A stretch of 64,000 nucleotides of DNA from positions 496,001-560,000 of the forward strand of contig NZ_WMIC01000003.1 in NCBI RefSeq assembly GCF_009711135.1, given 5' to 3'. The DNA comes from Flavobacterium sp. LC2016-01. Lineage in GTDB: Bacteria > Bacteroidota > Bacteroidia > Flavobacteriales > Flavobacteriaceae. Shown piece after piece: positions 10,345 through 19,791 of the stretch. A model generated the notes under the pieces. The model was given only the letters and a program-made list of their open reading frames with translations. It searched no databases and had not been told where the DNA came from. The position numbers and the translations under genes were made by a program. The stretch's first letter is position 1. Every line of letters starts with the position of its first letter.

Positions 10345-12141
10345 TTAGAATTTAAATCTTTTTCTATCAGTTTCAGTCAAATAGATTTTTCTCAAACGAA
10401 TAGATTTTGGTGTAACCTCTACATATTCATCTTTTTGAATGTATTCTAAAGCTTCCTCTAAAGAGAAAATAATTGGAGGGATGATTCTTGCTTTTTCATC
10501 ATTTCCAGAAGAACGAACGTTAGATTGTTTTTTCTCTTTCGTTACGTTTACACACATATCATCACCACGAGAGTTTTCTCCAATTACCTGACCTTCGTAA
10601 ATTTCAGCATTTGGTTCAACGAAAAACTTACCACGATCTTGTAATTTATCGATAGAATAAGGAATAGCTTTTCCTTTTTCCATAGAAATTAATGAACCTT
10701 TGTTACGTCCAGCAATTTCTCCTTTGTAAGGCTCATATCCAATAAAACGGTGTGCCATAATAGCCTCACCAGCTGTTGCAGTAAGCAATTGGTTACGCAA
10801 TCCAATAATTCCACGAGATGGAATATTAAATTTCACGATCATACGGTCACCTTTAGTTTCCATACTCAACATTTCACCTTTACGCATAGTAACGAACTCA
10901 ACCGCTCTACCTGAAAGACTTTCTGGTAAATCGATCGTCAATTCCTCAATTGGCTCACATTTTTTACCGTCAATTTCTTTGATGATAACTTGTGGCTGAC
11001 CAATTTGCAACTCGTAACCTTCTCTTCTCATTGTTTCAATAAGAACAGATAAGTGAAGTACTCCACGGCCAAAAACCATGAATTTATCAGCAGAATCAGT
11101 TTCACCTAACTTCATCGCTAAGTTTTTCTCTAATTCTTTTGTCAATCTTTCTCTAATGTGACGAGAAGTTACAAATTTACCCTCTTTACCAAAGAAAGGA
11201 GAGTCATTAATTGTAAACAACATACTCATAGTAGGCTCGTCGATATCAATTGTTTTTAGACCTTCTGGATTTTCAAAATCAGCAATAGTATCACCAATTT
11301 CAAAACCTTCAACTCCAATGATTGCACAAATATCTCCAGCAATAACTTGCGATACTTTTTTACGTCCAAGACCTTCAAAAGTATGAAGTTCTTTAATACG
11401 AGATTTAGAAATAGTACCATCTCTTTTTACTAATGAGATTGGCATACCTTCGTTAAGAATTCCTCTTTCAAGACGACCAATAGCGATACGACCTGTAAAT
11501 GCAGAGAAATCTAAAGATGTAATCAACATTTGTGGTGTTCCTTCAGAAACTTTAGGAGCAGGTACATTGTCAACAACCATATCCAATAATGCTTCAACAT
11601 TATCAGTTACGTTTTCCCAATGATCAGACATCCAGTTGTTTTTAGCTGAACCGTAAACAGTTGGAAAATCCAACTGCCATTCTTGAGCACCTAATTCAAA
11701 CATTAAGTCAAAAACTTTTTCGTGAACTTCCTCAGGAGTACAATTTTCTTTATCAACTTTGTTAATAACTACGCAAGGCTTAAGACCTAAGTCAATCGCT
11801 TTTTGTAATACGAAACGTGTTTGCGGCATTGGTCCTTCAAAAGCATCTACTAGCAAACATACACCATCGGCCATGTTTAGTACACGTTCTACTTCACCTC
11901 CAAAATCCGCGTGGCCAGGAGTGTCAATAATATTGATTTTTGTTCCTTTATATTGAACTGATACGTTCTTAGAAGTAATAGTAATACCTCTCTCACGCTC
12001 TAAATCGTTATTATCAAGAATTAAATCACCTGTGTTCTCGTTATCGCGAAATAACTGACAGTGATACATAATTTTATCAACCAAAGTGGTTTTACCGTGA
12101 TCGACGTGGGCAATAATTGCAATGTTTCTAATAGATTCCAT
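10345..12141 (-). CDS. typA: Translational GTPase TypA/BipA
   Basis: This ribosome-binding GTPase of the EF-G superfamily has roles in ribosome assembly and stress adaptation. Visible motifs are G1 AHVDHGKTT (residues 11-19), the switch region [12 protein letters not shown]3 [20 protein letters not shown] and G4 NKVDKE. The TypA-specific C-terminal region follows ([29 protein letters not shown]). Length 598 is normal for the family. It starts with ATG at 12141, and a -7 element lies about 20 bp upstream. It stands alone on its strand, convergent with the T9SS gene. Confidence 0.97.
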   Translation of the reverse strand: MESIRNIAIIAHVDHGKTTLVDKIMYHCQLFRDNENTGDLILDNNDLERERGITITSKNVSVQYKGTKINIIDTPGHADFGGEVERVLNMADGVCLLVDAFEGPMPQTRFVLQKAIDLGLKPCVVINKVDKENCTPEEVHEKVFDLMFELGAQEWQLDFPTVYGSAKNNWMSDHWENVTDNVEALLDMVVDNVPAPKVSEGTPQMLITSLDFSAFTGRIAIGRLERGILNEGMPISLVKRDGTISKSRIKELHTFEGLGRKKVSQVIAGDICAIIGVEGFEIGDTIADFENPEGLKTIDIDEPTMSMLFTINDSPFFGKEGKFVTSRHIRERLTKELEKNLAMKLGETDSADKFMVFGRGVLHLSVLIETMRREGYELQIGQPQVIIKEIDGKKCEPIEELTIDLPESLSGRAVEFVTMRKGEMLSMETKGDRMIVKFNIPSRGIIGLRNQLLTATAGEAIMAHRFIGYEPYKGEIAGRNKGSLISMEKGKAIPYSIDKLQDRGKFFVEPNAEIYEGQVIGENSRGDDMCVNVTKEKKQSNVRSSGNDEKARIIPPIIFSLEEALEYIQKDEYVEVTPKSIRLRKIYLTETDRKRFKF

Positions 12142-12160
12142 CTGTGATTTTTAATGGGCG

Positions 12161-12168
12161 CAAAGGTA
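12161..12168 (-). promoter_or_regulatory. Putative -7 promoter element of typA
   Basis: On the reverse strand this reads TACCTTTG, an exact match to TAnnTTTG, with its end 19 bp from the typA ATG. The -33 region is only T-rich. Confidence 0.5.
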
Positions 12169-12297
12169 CACTTTATTTTTTAATAAAAAACGTTTCTGAC
12201 ATAGTTTGCGTATATACAATCAATTAGTTAATATAAAACACCAAAATATACCCTTCAAAATGCGCTTTTGATAGTACTGAGTTATAGTTAATTTAAC

Positions 12298-12305
12298 TAT
12301 ATTTG
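12298..12305 (+). promoter_or_regulatory. Putative -7 promoter element TATATTTG, start-adjacent
   Basis: The element ends 5 bp before the ATG of the histidine kinase gene, so transcription would begin at or next to the start codon. The nearest TTG upstream (12268-12270) is 27 bp away, longer than usual. Confidence 0.4.
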
Positions 12306-12310
12306 AGGTA

Positions 12311-14020
12311 ATGAAAAGTAAAACTCTCCAAATTACTCTAGTTTATATTCTAGTATCATTGTTTATGGCAATCATCTGTCATAAAATACTTACCACTTAT
12401 TTCCCGGACACAAAATACTTTTATCTTTTTTTTCTTAAAGATATTTTCTTCATATTAACTACCGCATTATTTTTCAAATACATAGTTTCTAAAAACGAAA
12501 AAAAGAACGTCACTGTTTTCAAAAAACTAAAAGAAACAAACGAAGAAATCAAAGAATCAAACGAAAAATATGACATTGTCGCAAAAGCGACAAGTGACAC
12601 TATTTGGGACTGGAAAATTCAAGAGGACAGCCTAAACTGGAACAAAGGAATTGAAAGTGTTTTTGGCTACAATCCGAACGAAGTTGGAAAAACATCAAAA
12701 TGGTGGTTTGATAAAATTCATCCTGAAGACAGCATCAGAATGTCTATCAAACTATATTCTTTTATTGAACAAAAAACAGAAAAATGGCAAGATCAATATC
12801 GCTTTAGATGTGCTGATGGGACTTACAAATATGTTTTAGACCGTGGTTTTTTATTAAAAGATGAAAACGGAAGAGCCATCAGAATGATTGGAGCGATTCA
12901 GGACATTACAAAGCAGAAAGAAGAAGAACAGCGATTAAAACTTTTAGAAACTGTTATTACACAATCTAAGGATTCTATTTTAATTACTGAAGCCAATTCA
13001 CAAGCTCGAAAAATCCCAAAAATTGTATACGTAAATCCTGCCTTTTCACAAATGTCGGGTTATTTATCCAATGAAATTGTCGGCAAATCTCCAAATATTT
13101 TCAAAGGCCCGAAATCAGATTCAGATGAACTAAAAAAACTATTAAGAGCAATTAAAAATGAGGAAGAATGCTTAATAGAAACCATTAGTTACACAAAACA
13201 AAAAGAAGAATATTGGGTTCGTTTTTCTATGATTCCGATTTTTAATAATGAAGGATCTATTTCGCACTGGATTTCAATTCAAAGAGATATTACAGAAGAA
13301 AAAAAGCTTGAAACCGAAAAAGAGCATCTTATTCGCGAACTGACTCAAAACAACAAAGATTTAAAACAGTTTTCATACATCACTTCACACAATTTAAGAG
13401 CGCCGTTATCTAATCTAATTGGACTTTTAAACCTTATCGAAGACATTCCGATCGAAAATCCAGAGCTTGAAGAAATCTTAAATGGCTTTACCAAATCAAC
13501 TCATTTACTGAATGAAACGATCAACGATTTAGTAAAAGTTATTATTATCAAGGACAATCCTTCAATGCAAAAAGAAGAAGTCTCACTAAAAGAAGTTTTT
13601 GAAAATGTTTTCAGCCAATTATCATTTCAAATAGAATTACACAAGCCAATCATCAAATTAAAATTTGAACGTGTACCTTTGCTAAACACAAACAAGGCAT
13701 ATATTGAAAGCATCTTACTTAATTTACTTACAAATTCTATAAAATACAAATCAGAAAACCGAAAATTAAAAATATCAATTACTGCAGAACAAATAGACAA
13801 TAAAGCAATATTAACATTCAAAGACAACGGGATTGGAATTGACTTAGAAAGAAACAGAGACAAAGTTTTTGGCCTGTACCAAAGATTTCACAATTACCCA
13901 GACAGCAAAGGACTTGGCTTATACCTTGTAAAATCGCAGGTAGAAACCATGGGAGGAACAATAAGTATAGAAAGCGAGGTCAATAAAGGAACAACCTTTA
14001 TAATAACATTTAAAAATTAA
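12311..14020 (+). CDS. PAS-domain sensor histidine kinase
   Basis: This membrane-anchored sensor kinase has 569 residues. Two hydrophobic segments lie at about 6-26 and 37-60. A PAS domain of the PAS_3 type follows (about 85-195, with WDWKIQEDSLNWNKG), then a second PAS/PAC unit (about 205-325, YVNPAFSQMSGY and HWISIQRDITEEK). The HisKA box FSYITSHNLRAPLSN holds the phosphoacceptor His360. The C-terminal ATPase domain has the N box LLNLLTNSIKY, G1 DNGIGIDL and G2 GLGLYLVK. The receiver gene starts 5 bp after its stop, so the pair very likely works together. The signal sensed is unknown. Confidence 0.93.
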   Translation: MKSKTLQITLVYILVSLFMAIICHKILTTYFPDTKYFYLFFLKDIFFILTTALFFKYIVSKNEKKNVTVFKKLKETNEEIKESNEKYDIVAKATSDTIWDWKIQEDSLNWNKGIESVFGYNPNEVGKTSKWWFDKIHPEDSIRMSIKLYSFIEQKTEKWQDQYRFRCADGTYKYVLDRGFLLKDENGRAIRMIGAIQDITKQKEEEQRLKLLETVITQSKDSILITEANSQARKIPKIVYVNPAFSQMSGYLSNEIVGKSPNIFKGPKSDSDELKKLLRAIKNEEECLIETISYTKQKEEYWVRFSMIPIFNNEGSISHWISIQRDITEEKKLETEKEHLIRELTQNNKDLKQFSYITSHNLRAPLSNLIGLLNLIEDIPIENPELEEILNGFTKSTHLLNETINDLVKVIIIKDNPSMQKEEVSLKEVFENVFSQLSFQIELHKPIIKLKFERVPLLNTNKAYIESILLNLLTNSIKYKSENRKLKISITAEQIDNKAILTFKDNGIGIDLERNRDKVFGLYQRFHNYPDSKGLGLYLVKSQVETMGGTISIESEVNKGTTFIITFKN

Positions 14021-14025
14021 ACATC

Positions 14026-14439
14026 ATGCTCGAGCAAATTTTATGCATTGACGATGACCCTATCACGTTAATGTTATGTAAAAAAGTAATTTCGAAGTCC
14101 CAAATTTCGCATGAAATTATCACCGCTCAAAATGGAGAAGAAGCCCTTCATCACTTCAATACCTTAAAATATACCAACAACAAAAATAAAGACAACAAAA
14201 AACCTGAATTGATTTTCTTAGATTTAAATATGCCTGTCATGGGAGGCTGGGAATTTCTAGATCATTTCACTTCACCAGATTACGCCGAATTCAATACTGC
14301 AAATGTCATAGTTTTATCTTCAACAATTGATCCTGAAGATTTAGCGAAAGCAAAAAAATATCCCATTATATTAGATTTTCTTTCAAAACCAATTACACTC
14401 GCAATGCTTGAGTACCTTAAGAAAAAAATAAATCTTTAG
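14026..14439 (+). CDS. Single-domain response regulator
   Basis: The 137-residue protein is a receiver domain with no output domain. The acidic pocket DDD is at residues 9-11, the phosphoacceptor is Asp66 in LIFLDLNMP, and SKPITLAML holds the conserved Lys near residue 122. An insert of Lys/Asn-rich residues lies at 49-60 between helix 2 and beta 3. It directly follows the PAS kinase, so it is the probable phosphotransfer partner. Output must go through protein contacts or a phosphorelay. Confidence 0.92.
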   Translation: MLEQILCIDDDPITLMLCKKVISKSQISHEIITAQNGEEALHHFNTLKYTNNKNKDNKKPELIFLDLNMPVMGGWEFLDHFTSPDYAEFNTANVIVLSSTIDPEDLAKAKKYPIILDFLSKPITLAMLEYLKKKINL

Positions 14440-14460
14440 ACCAAATTAAATTCGAATATT

Positions 14461-14508
14461 AAAAATCCAAATTCCAAACTTTTGTTTTAAAGTTGAATTT
14501 GGATTTTT
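14461..14508 (+). terminator. Terminator of the kinase/receiver operon
   Basis: A perfect 14-bp inverted repeat (14461-14474 with 14495-14508) surrounds a 20-nt loop and ends in TTTTT, 22 bp after the receiver stop codon. Confidence 0.75.
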
Positions 14509-14576
14509 GATATTGTAAAATTTCAAATTTGGGATTTGAAATTTAGAATATTAGGACTTCTCAATTAGTCATAAAC

Positions 14577-14605
14577 AAAAAAAGTCCTCAAAAGAGGACT
14601 TTTTA
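14577..14605. terminator. Bidirectional terminator downstream of rpsT
   Basis: GTCCTC (14584-14589) and GAGGAC (14594-14599), extended by A/T pairs on both flanks, enclose the loop AAAA. The hairpin is followed by T-rich sequence on both strands and sits 24 bp past the rpsT stop. Confidence 0.8.
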
Positions 14606-14628
14606 TATTTTTATAAAATTGTAATTAA

Positions 14629-14880
14629 TTACAATTTAGCAACATGCTTAGTTAATTTAGACTTCAAGTTAGAAGCTTTATTATCATGAATGATGTTCTT
14701 TTTAGCTAATTTATCAATCATAGAAATTACAGTTGATAATTTTGCAGTAGCATCAGCTTTATCAGTAGCTATTCTTAATGCTTTGATAGCATTACGAGTA
14801 GTTTTGTGCTGGTATCTGTTAAGAACTCTTCTTTTTTCGTTACTTCTGATTCTTTTTAACGCTGACTTATGATTTGCCAT
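14629..14880 (-). CDS. rpsT: 30S ribosomal protein S20
   Basis: This small-subunit ribosomal protein binds 16S rRNA. Its 83 residues fit the family, with the typical start [18 protein letters not shown] and a Lys/Arg-rich three-helix sequence ending [14 protein letters not shown]. It is monocistronic, with its own terminator downstream and the tRNA-Glu cluster upstream on the same strand. Confidence 0.98.
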   Translation of the reverse strand: MANHKSALKRIRSNEKRRVLNRYQHKTTRNAIKALRIATDKADATAKLSTVISMIDKLAKKNIIHDNKASNLKSKLTKHVAKL

Positions 14881-15033
14881 TTTCTTTAATTTTAGATGTA
14901 ATAATTATTATAAATACTAGTTAAAAAAGAAAAACCTCCCACAATTATAAAACAATCACTTTGGTTTTAACTAATAAAACAAAAATCGAGACACCAATTT
15001 TTATTTTACAAAACTTATTTACAACTAATTTTG

Positions 15034-15105
15034 TAGTCTGTAAGGGAATCGAACCCCTGTTACCAGGACGAAAGCCTGGAGTCCTAACCCCTAGACGAAC
15101 AGACC
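15034..15105 (-). tRNA. tRNA-Glu (anticodon TTC), variant copy
   Basis: The reverse strand folds as a cloverleaf. The acceptor starts GGTCTGT, the anticodon stem CCAGG/CCTGG encloses the loop CTTTCGT with anticodon TTC, and the T arm is AGGGGTTCGATTCCCCT. CCA is not encoded. It differs from the two neighbouring copies in the acceptor, D loop, anticodon loop and T stem. Confidence 0.93.
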
Positions 15106-15148
15106 GATCGTTTCTAAGTTTTCTTCAATTTAAATAAAATTGAAATTG

Positions 15149-15220
15149 TAGTCCGTGGGGGAATCGAACCCCCCTTACCAGGATGAAAACCTGGCGTCCT
15201 AACCGATAGACGAACGGACC
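15149..15220 (-). tRNA. tRNA-Glu (anticodon TTC)
   Basis: This is a cloverleaf with acceptor GGTCCGT/ACGGACT, anticodon stem CCAGG/CCTGG and loop TTTTCAT (anticodon TTC), and T arm GGGGGTTCGATTCCCCC. No CCA is encoded. Its sequence is identical to the copy at 15262-15333. Confidence 0.95.
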
Positions 15221-15261
15221 ATTAACATCAAGTGTAATAACTTAAGTAGCAGAAAAAAAAG

Positions 15262-15333
15262 TAGTCCGTGGGGGAATCGAACCCCCCTTACCAGGATGAA
15301 AACCTGGCGTCCTAACCGATAGACGAACGGACC
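15262..15333 (-). tRNA. tRNA-Glu (anticodon TTC), identical copy
   Basis: The sequence and fold match the copy at 15149-15220, with anticodon TTC in loop TTTTCAT. It is probably the first tRNA of a three-tRNA transcript lying between proS and rpsT. Confidence 0.95.
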
Positions 15334-15411
15334 GTGTTTCTCTAATGCGGATGCAAAAATACAACTATTTTTTAGTTGTACAATACCTGATGCAAAAAAA
15401 AATATTTTTTT

Positions 15412-16890
15412 TTAATACGCCTTAGCAAAAAGCACTCTTTTAGTAGAAGGATTCCCTGTAAACACACAGATTCCCGCCTCTTCAACAGCATCCAAAGGAA
15501 TACATCGAATTGTCGCTTTTGTCAAATCTTTTATTTTCTCTTCAGTCGCAGCTGTTCCGTCCCAGTGAGCAGATATAAAACCTCCTTTACCATCTAAAAC
15601 CTGCTTAAACTCCTCAAAACTATTTACTTCTGTAATATGTGTATTTCGGTAATTTAATGCACGATCAAATAGATCCTTTTGAATTTGTTCTAAAAGGTCA
15701 TTTACGTATTCTACGATTTTTTCACTCCCAACAACTTCTTTTGACAAATTATCGCGTCTTGCAACCTCAAAAGTTCCGTTTTCTAAATCTTTTGGTCCAA
15801 CAGCAATTCTAACAGGAACTCCTTTCAATTCCCATTCAGCAAATTTGAATCCTGGTTTTTGAGTTGTTCTGTCATCATATTTAACTGAAATCTTCAGCTT
15901 TCTTAATTTCGCAGCCAATTCATTTACAGCAGCTGTAATTTCTGCTAATTGTTCGTCTGTTTTATGAATAGGAACAATTACAACTTGAATTGGCGCTAAA
16001 TTTGGAGGCAATACTAAACCTTGATCATCAGAGTGCGTCATAATTAATGCTCCCATTAATCGAGTAGAAACCCCCCAAGAAGTTCCCCAAACATGCTCTT
16101 GCTTTCCTTCCGCATTAGCAAACTTCACATCAAAAGCTTTTGCAAAATTCTGACCTAAAAAATGAGAAGTTCCAGCCTGCAACGCTTTTCCGTCTTGCAT
16201 CAATGCTTCAATACAATATGTTTCATCTGCACCTGCAAAGCGCTCTGATTCAGTTTTAAAACCTTTAACAACCGGAATTGCCATAAAGCTCTCTGCAAAA
16301 TCAGCGTAAACATTCATCATTTTTTCAGATTCTTCAATCGCCTCAGCTTTTGTAGCATGAGCAGTATGCCCTTCCTGCCATAAAAACTCGGCAGTTCTTA
16401 AAAACAAGCGCGTACGCATTTCCCAGCGAACCACATTTGCCCACTGATTAATCAACAAAGGCAAATCTCTATAAGACTGTACCCATCCTTTATATGTAGA
16501 CCAAATAATCGCTTCACTCGTAGGACGAACAATAAGTTCTTCTTCTAATTTTGCGTTCGGATCAACCATTAATTTCCCCGGTTTGTCGGGATCATTTTTC
16601 AATCTATAATGCGTTACAACAGCACATTCTTTTGCAAATCCTTCTGCATTTTTCTCTTCCGCTTCAAACATGCTCTTAGGCACAAATAAAGGAAAATAAG
16701 CATTTTGATGTCCTGTTTCTTTAAACATTCGATCTAACTCAGCCTGCATTTTTTCCCAAATAGCATATCCGTACGGCTTAATAACCATACATCCTCTAAC
16801 TCCTGAATTTTCAGCTAGATCCGCTTTTACAACCAGCTCGTTATACCATTTCGAATAATCTTCTGATCTTGTAGTAAGGTTCTTACTCAT
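15412..16890 (-). CDS. proS: Prolyl-tRNA synthetase
   Basis: This class II synthetase charges tRNA-Pro. The 492-residue length and the features [50 protein letters not shown] (motif 2) and [20 protein letters not shown] (motif 3) are those of the archaeal/eukaryote-type enzyme that lacks the inserted editing domain. The anticodon-binding and C-terminal domains follow (residues ~290-492). It starts with ATG at 16890. A -7/-33 pair lies upstream. Confidence 0.97.
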   Translation of the reverse strand: MSKNLTTRSEDYSKWYNELVVKADLAENSGVRGCMVIKPYGYAIWEKMQAELDRMFKETGHQNAYFPLFVPKSMFEAEEKNAEGFAKECAVVTHYRLKNDPDKPGKLMVDPNAKLEEELIVRPTSEAIIWSTYKGWVQSYRDLPLLINQWANVVRWEMRTRLFLRTAEFLWQEGHTAHATKAEAIEESEKMMNVYADFAESFMAIPVVKGFKTESERFAGADETYCIEALMQDGKALQAGTSHFLGQNFAKAFDVKFANAEGKQEHVWGTSWGVSTRLMGALIMTHSDDQGLVLPPNLAPIQVVIVPIHKTDEQLAEITAAVNELAAKLRKLKISVKYDDRTTQKPGFKFAEWELKGVPVRIAVGPKDLENGTFEVARRDNLSKEVVGSEKIVEYVNDLLEQIQKDLFDRALNYRNTHITEVNSFEEFKQVLDGKGGFISAHWDGTAATEEKIKDLTKATIRCIPLDAVEEAGICVFTGNPSTKRVLFAKAY

Positions 16891-16944
16891 ATTATATAGT
16901 TTGGCACAAATTTTGTTTTAAATAATTTTAACTAAATAGTTTGA

Positions 16945-16972
16945 CAAAACTAACTATTTTTGTAATGTGCAA
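16945..16972 (-). promoter_or_regulatory. Putative proS promoter
   Basis: On the reverse strand TTG (16970-16972) is followed after 17 bp by TAGTTTTG (16945-16952), a good fit to the flavobacterial TTG / TAnnTTTG pattern. A divergent TATTTTTG (16955-16962) overlaps it and may serve the lipoprotein gene at 16993. Confidence 0.5.
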
Positions 16973-16992
16973 CAATAAAAAACACCACAGAT

Positions 16993-18027
16993 ATGAAAAC
17001 TTCTACTTCTCTCCGCCAAAACTCAAGTTACTTTTACTTAATTGGATTACTGAGTTTTCTGCTTACATCGTGTGGCTCTTACCAAAATGCTTCTTATTAT
17101 GACAATGACGGAGTTTATGGCAAATCTACAAACACGTACGCACAAACAGCTACAACAAGCACCAATAATCAATATAAAGATTACTTTAAGTCGCTTCAAG
17201 ACGATAATCAGCCAACTGAAATTTTTACTGATGTAGACAATTACAGTAATTATGCTGTAAACGACAGTACACAAACAGCAACAGCTTACCCTGCTTGGGG
17301 AAGCGGTACTACAGAAACTTCAGTAACCTACTATTCAGATCCATCAATGTATTGGGGATTTGGTTTCGGATGGGGCTATTCTGGTTATGGATACGGCTGG
17401 GGATACCCATATTACGGTTGGGGAGGCTATTATCCAGGCTGGGGCTATTACCCAGGATATGGATACCCAGGATGGGGATATCCATGTTACGGTTATGGCT
17501 ACGGATACAACAATTATTCTTACAGCTATGGAAGAAGAGGATCTGCAGCATATTATGGATCTAGAGGATATGCATCAAGAGATTCATATGCAGGAAGAGG
17601 TTCATACGCTGGAAGAAATTACACTGGACGAGATTTTGCCAGCAGAAATTATGCAGGAAGAAGTTCTTATTCAGGAAGAGATTACGCTGGAAGAAGCAGC
17701 AATAGTACAACCAGCAGAGGCTACTCAGATTTCAGAAGAAGTTCTTCTGTAAATGGCAGAACCTATTCAAGTCCAACTTTTACAGACAGAAGAGGTACTG
17801 CTCAAGGTCAAAGTAATGGTTATGATTATTCTAACAGAAGATCAAGTGCCGGGACAAGTAACAGAAGTTATAGTACTCCAAACAACAACTCGGCAAGAAC
17901 TTACTCTCCTAGCCCATCACGTTCAATGGACAGTGGCGGTGGAGGCGGAAGAAGCTACAGCGGCGGCGGAAGCAGTGGCGGTGGCGGAAGATCTTACGGT
18001 GGCGGCGGTGGCGGCGGAAGAAGATAA
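16993..18027 (+). CDS. Gly/Tyr/Ser-rich lipoprotein of unknown function
   Basis: The start MKTSTSLRQNSSYFYLIGLLSFLLTSCGSYQ gives a lipoprotein signal with lipobox LLTSC. Residues ~120-175 are made almost only of Gly, Tyr, Trp and Pro (GWGYPYYGWGGYYPGW). Residues ~185-235 carry repeats built on SYAGR, NYAGR and DYAGR, and the end is Gly/Ser/Arg-rich (GGGGRSYGGGGGGGRR). No catalytic motif is seen. The composition suggests an extended, disordered or self-associating surface protein. Two overlapping open frames over this stretch are by-products of the repeats. The FadL-type gene starts 45 bp downstream and may be cotranscribed. Confidence 0.82.
   Translation: MKTSTSLRQNSSYFYLIGLLSFLLTSCGSYQNASYYDNDGVYGKSTNTYAQTATTSTNNQYKDYFKSLQDDNQPTEIFTDVDNYSNYAVNDSTQTATAYPAWGSGTTETSVTYYSDPSMYWGFGFGWGYSGYGYGWGYPYYGWGGYYPGWGYYPGYGYPGWGYPCYGYGYGYNNYSYSYGRRGSAAYYGSRGYASRDSYAGRGSYAGRNYTGRDFASRNYAGRSSYSGRDYAGRSSNSTTSRGYSDFRRSSSVNGRTYSSPTFTDRRGTAQGQSNGYDYSNRRSSAGTSNRSYSTPNNNSARTYSPSPSRSMDSGGGGGRSYSGGGSSGGGGRSYGGGGGGGRR
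17345..18024 (+). repeat. Low-complexity Gly/Tyr/Trp and YAGR-type coding repeat
   Basis: Direct repeats of short units encode GYG/GWGYP motifs (about 17350-17530), AGR-type pentads (about 17565-17700) and GGGG runs (17930-18024). They are internal to the lipoprotein gene and keep its reading frame. Confidence 0.75.
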
Positions 18028-18072
18028 AATCTCTTCCGTAAATCATTCAATCACTTTAAAAACTTAACCAAA

Positions 18073-19575
18073 ATGAAAAAAATATTCTTCCTATTTATAA
18101 CAGGACTATCTATTAGTGCCTTACATTCACAAGAAGTATCAGACGCTGTTCGTTATGGACAGGAAAATTTAACCGGAACCGCACGTTTCAGAGCAATGAG
18201 TGGTGCATTTGGAGCCGTTGGAGGAGACTTATCTGCTTTAAGCGTGAATCCAGCTGGATCTGCAATTTTCAACAATAATCAAATTGGGATATCTTTCAGC
18301 AATCAGACCGTTAAAAATAATTCTAATTATTTTGGAACTGAAACAAGCGATAAAGACAACTCTTTTATACTAAATCAAGCTGGTGGTGTTTTTGTTTTTC
18401 ATGATCACAATCCAAATAATAATTGGACTAAGATTGCAATTGGAACAACTTATGAAAACACAAACAATTTCAATAGTGATGTATTTTCTGTTGGAACCAA
18501 TCCAAGAAACTCAATTGATCAGTACTTTTTGACTTATGCTAATGGAATTCCATTAGGAAACATAACCAATATCCCATATCGAGATCAGTACTATGATGAG
18601 CAACAAGCCTATTTTGGATATCAAGGATATATTATCAATCCAGTATCTAATACTGACAACAATACACAATACACTTCAAATGTTCCAGCTGGCGGTAATT
18701 ACTACCAAGAAAACGAAATTTACGCGAGAGGATACAACAGTAAATTGAGTTTTAATATTGCAACTTCATATAAGGACAGAATTTATTTTGGAGCTAATCT
18801 GAATGTTCATATTACAGATTACAGAAGATCAAGCAGTTTTTACGAAGACAACAGCAATCCGTTAGAGGCCGGAGAAACAATCTCAAATCTTCGTTTTAAT
18901 AATGACTTATATACTTACGGAAACGGATTTTCTTTCCAGTTAGGAGCAATTGCCAAAGTTACTGATGCTTTCAGACTAGGACTTGCGTACGAATCAAACA
19001 CTTGGTACGATTTATATGATGAAGTTTCACAAAGTCTAACTACCACAAGACAAGCTGCAGGTGGGCAAGAAATACATGAATCTATTAATCCAAATCTTGT
19101 CAATGTTTATGACAGATACACTTTGCAGACACCTGGAAAATTTACATTTAGTGGCGCTTATGTATTTGGAAAATCAGGCTTAATTAGTGTTGATTACTCT
19201 ATTAAGGATTATGCAAATACAAAATACAAACCAACCAGCGATCCAGGATTCAGAGGGTTAAATGCTGACATGAACAGTCAATTGACATCTAATGGAGAAT
19301 TAAGAATTGGTGCCGAATACAAAATACAACACTTAAGTCTTCGTGGCGGATACCGTTTTGAAGGAAGTCCGTACAAAAACGGAACTACAATTGGTGATTT
19401 AAACAGTTATTCAGGAGGTTTGGGTTATAGTTTTGGAGCAACTAAATTAGATTTGGCTTATTCTTATTTAGAGAGAAAATCAAATCAAGGATTTTTTGCC
19501 ACTGGATTTACAGATGGAGCAAACATTACATCAAAACTTAACAATGTAAGTTTGACCCTATTATTTGAATTGTAA
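18073..19575 (+). CDS. Outer membrane protein of the OMPP1/FadL/TodX family
   Basis: This is a predicted outer membrane beta-barrel for uptake of hydrophobic compounds. It has a signal peptide (MKKIFFLFITGLSISALHSQ), then the family-like N-terminus RYGQENLTGTARFRAMSGAF and GAVGGDLSALSVNPAG, with NPAG as the typical FadL feature. Alternating hydrophobic strands follow to the C-terminus, which ends LTLLFEL with a terminal barrel strand. Length 500 fits. The ligand is unknown. A strong terminator follows directly. Confidence 0.88.
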   Translation: MKKIFFLFITGLSISALHSQEVSDAVRYGQENLTGTARFRAMSGAFGAVGGDLSALSVNPAGSAIFNNNQIGISFSNQTVKNNSNYFGTETSDKDNSFILNQAGGVFVFHDHNPNNNWTKIAIGTTYENTNNFNSDVFSVGTNPRNSIDQYFLTYANGIPLGNITNIPYRDQYYDEQQAYFGYQGYIINPVSNTDNNTQYTSNVPAGGNYYQENEIYARGYNSKLSFNIATSYKDRIYFGANLNVHITDYRRSSSFYEDNSNPLEAGETISNLRFNNDLYTYGNGFSFQLGAIAKVTDAFRLGLAYESNTWYDLYDEVSQSLTTTRQAAGGQEIHESINPNLVNVYDRYTLQTPGKFTFSGAYVFGKSGLISVDYSIKDYANTKYKPTSDPGFRGLNADMNSQLTSNGELRIGAEYKIQHLSLRGGYRFEGSPYKNGTTIGDLNSYSGGLGYSFGATKLDLAYSYLERKSNQGFFATGFTDGANITSKLNNVSLTLLFEL

Positions 19576-19604
19576 TCAGAAATTAAAATAGATGAATAGA
19601 GATT

Positions 19605-19636
19605 TCCGTCAGGTGTTTGCTTGACGGATTTTTTTT
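19605..19636 (+). terminator. Terminator after the FadL-type gene
   Basis: TCCGTCA (19605-19611) pairs with TGACGGA (19622-19628), followed by eight T. It ends directly at the first base before the Flavo-1-like element. Confidence 0.85.
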
Positions 19637-19711
19637 AGCCCCGATGGAAGCGGCATCCTTTTTCTTGCTCCTTTAGCAAGGAAAAGATATAGCGGACAGC
19701 GGGATTAGCTT
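19637..19711 (+). ncRNA. Structured intergenic element, possibly Flavo-1 RNA (copy 1)
   Basis: The element starts AGCCCCGATGGAAGCGG and ends AGCGGGATTAGCT. In the centre a 12-bp stem (CTTTTTCTTGCT with AGCAAGGAAAAG) carries a small loop. The same outer sequences with a different but again paired centre occur at 40819-40903. From memory it resembles the Bacteroidetes Flavo-1 RNA candidate; I could not check this. It lies 80 bp before rimO on the same strand. Confidence 0.55.
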
Positions 19712-19764
19712 CATAAAAAACACCTAAAAGAAACTGAAACAAGCGGTGTTTGAATAAAAAAGTG

Positions 19765-19772
19765 TAATTTTG
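19765..19772 (+). promoter_or_regulatory. Putative -7 promoter element of rimO
   Basis: TAATTTTG followed by CA, 19 bp before the ATG at 19792, fits TAnnTTTG. A TTG (19750-19752) lies 12 bp upstream, closer than the usual spacing. Confidence 0.5.
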
Positions 19773-19791
19773 CACTCCAATTTATAAAAGT

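Noticed and set aside
17295..18067. Alternative-frame ORFs over the Gly/Tyr-rich lipoprotein
   Set aside because: They arise because short DNA repeats stay open in all frames. Only frame 16993-18027 has a lipoprotein signal and proper start.
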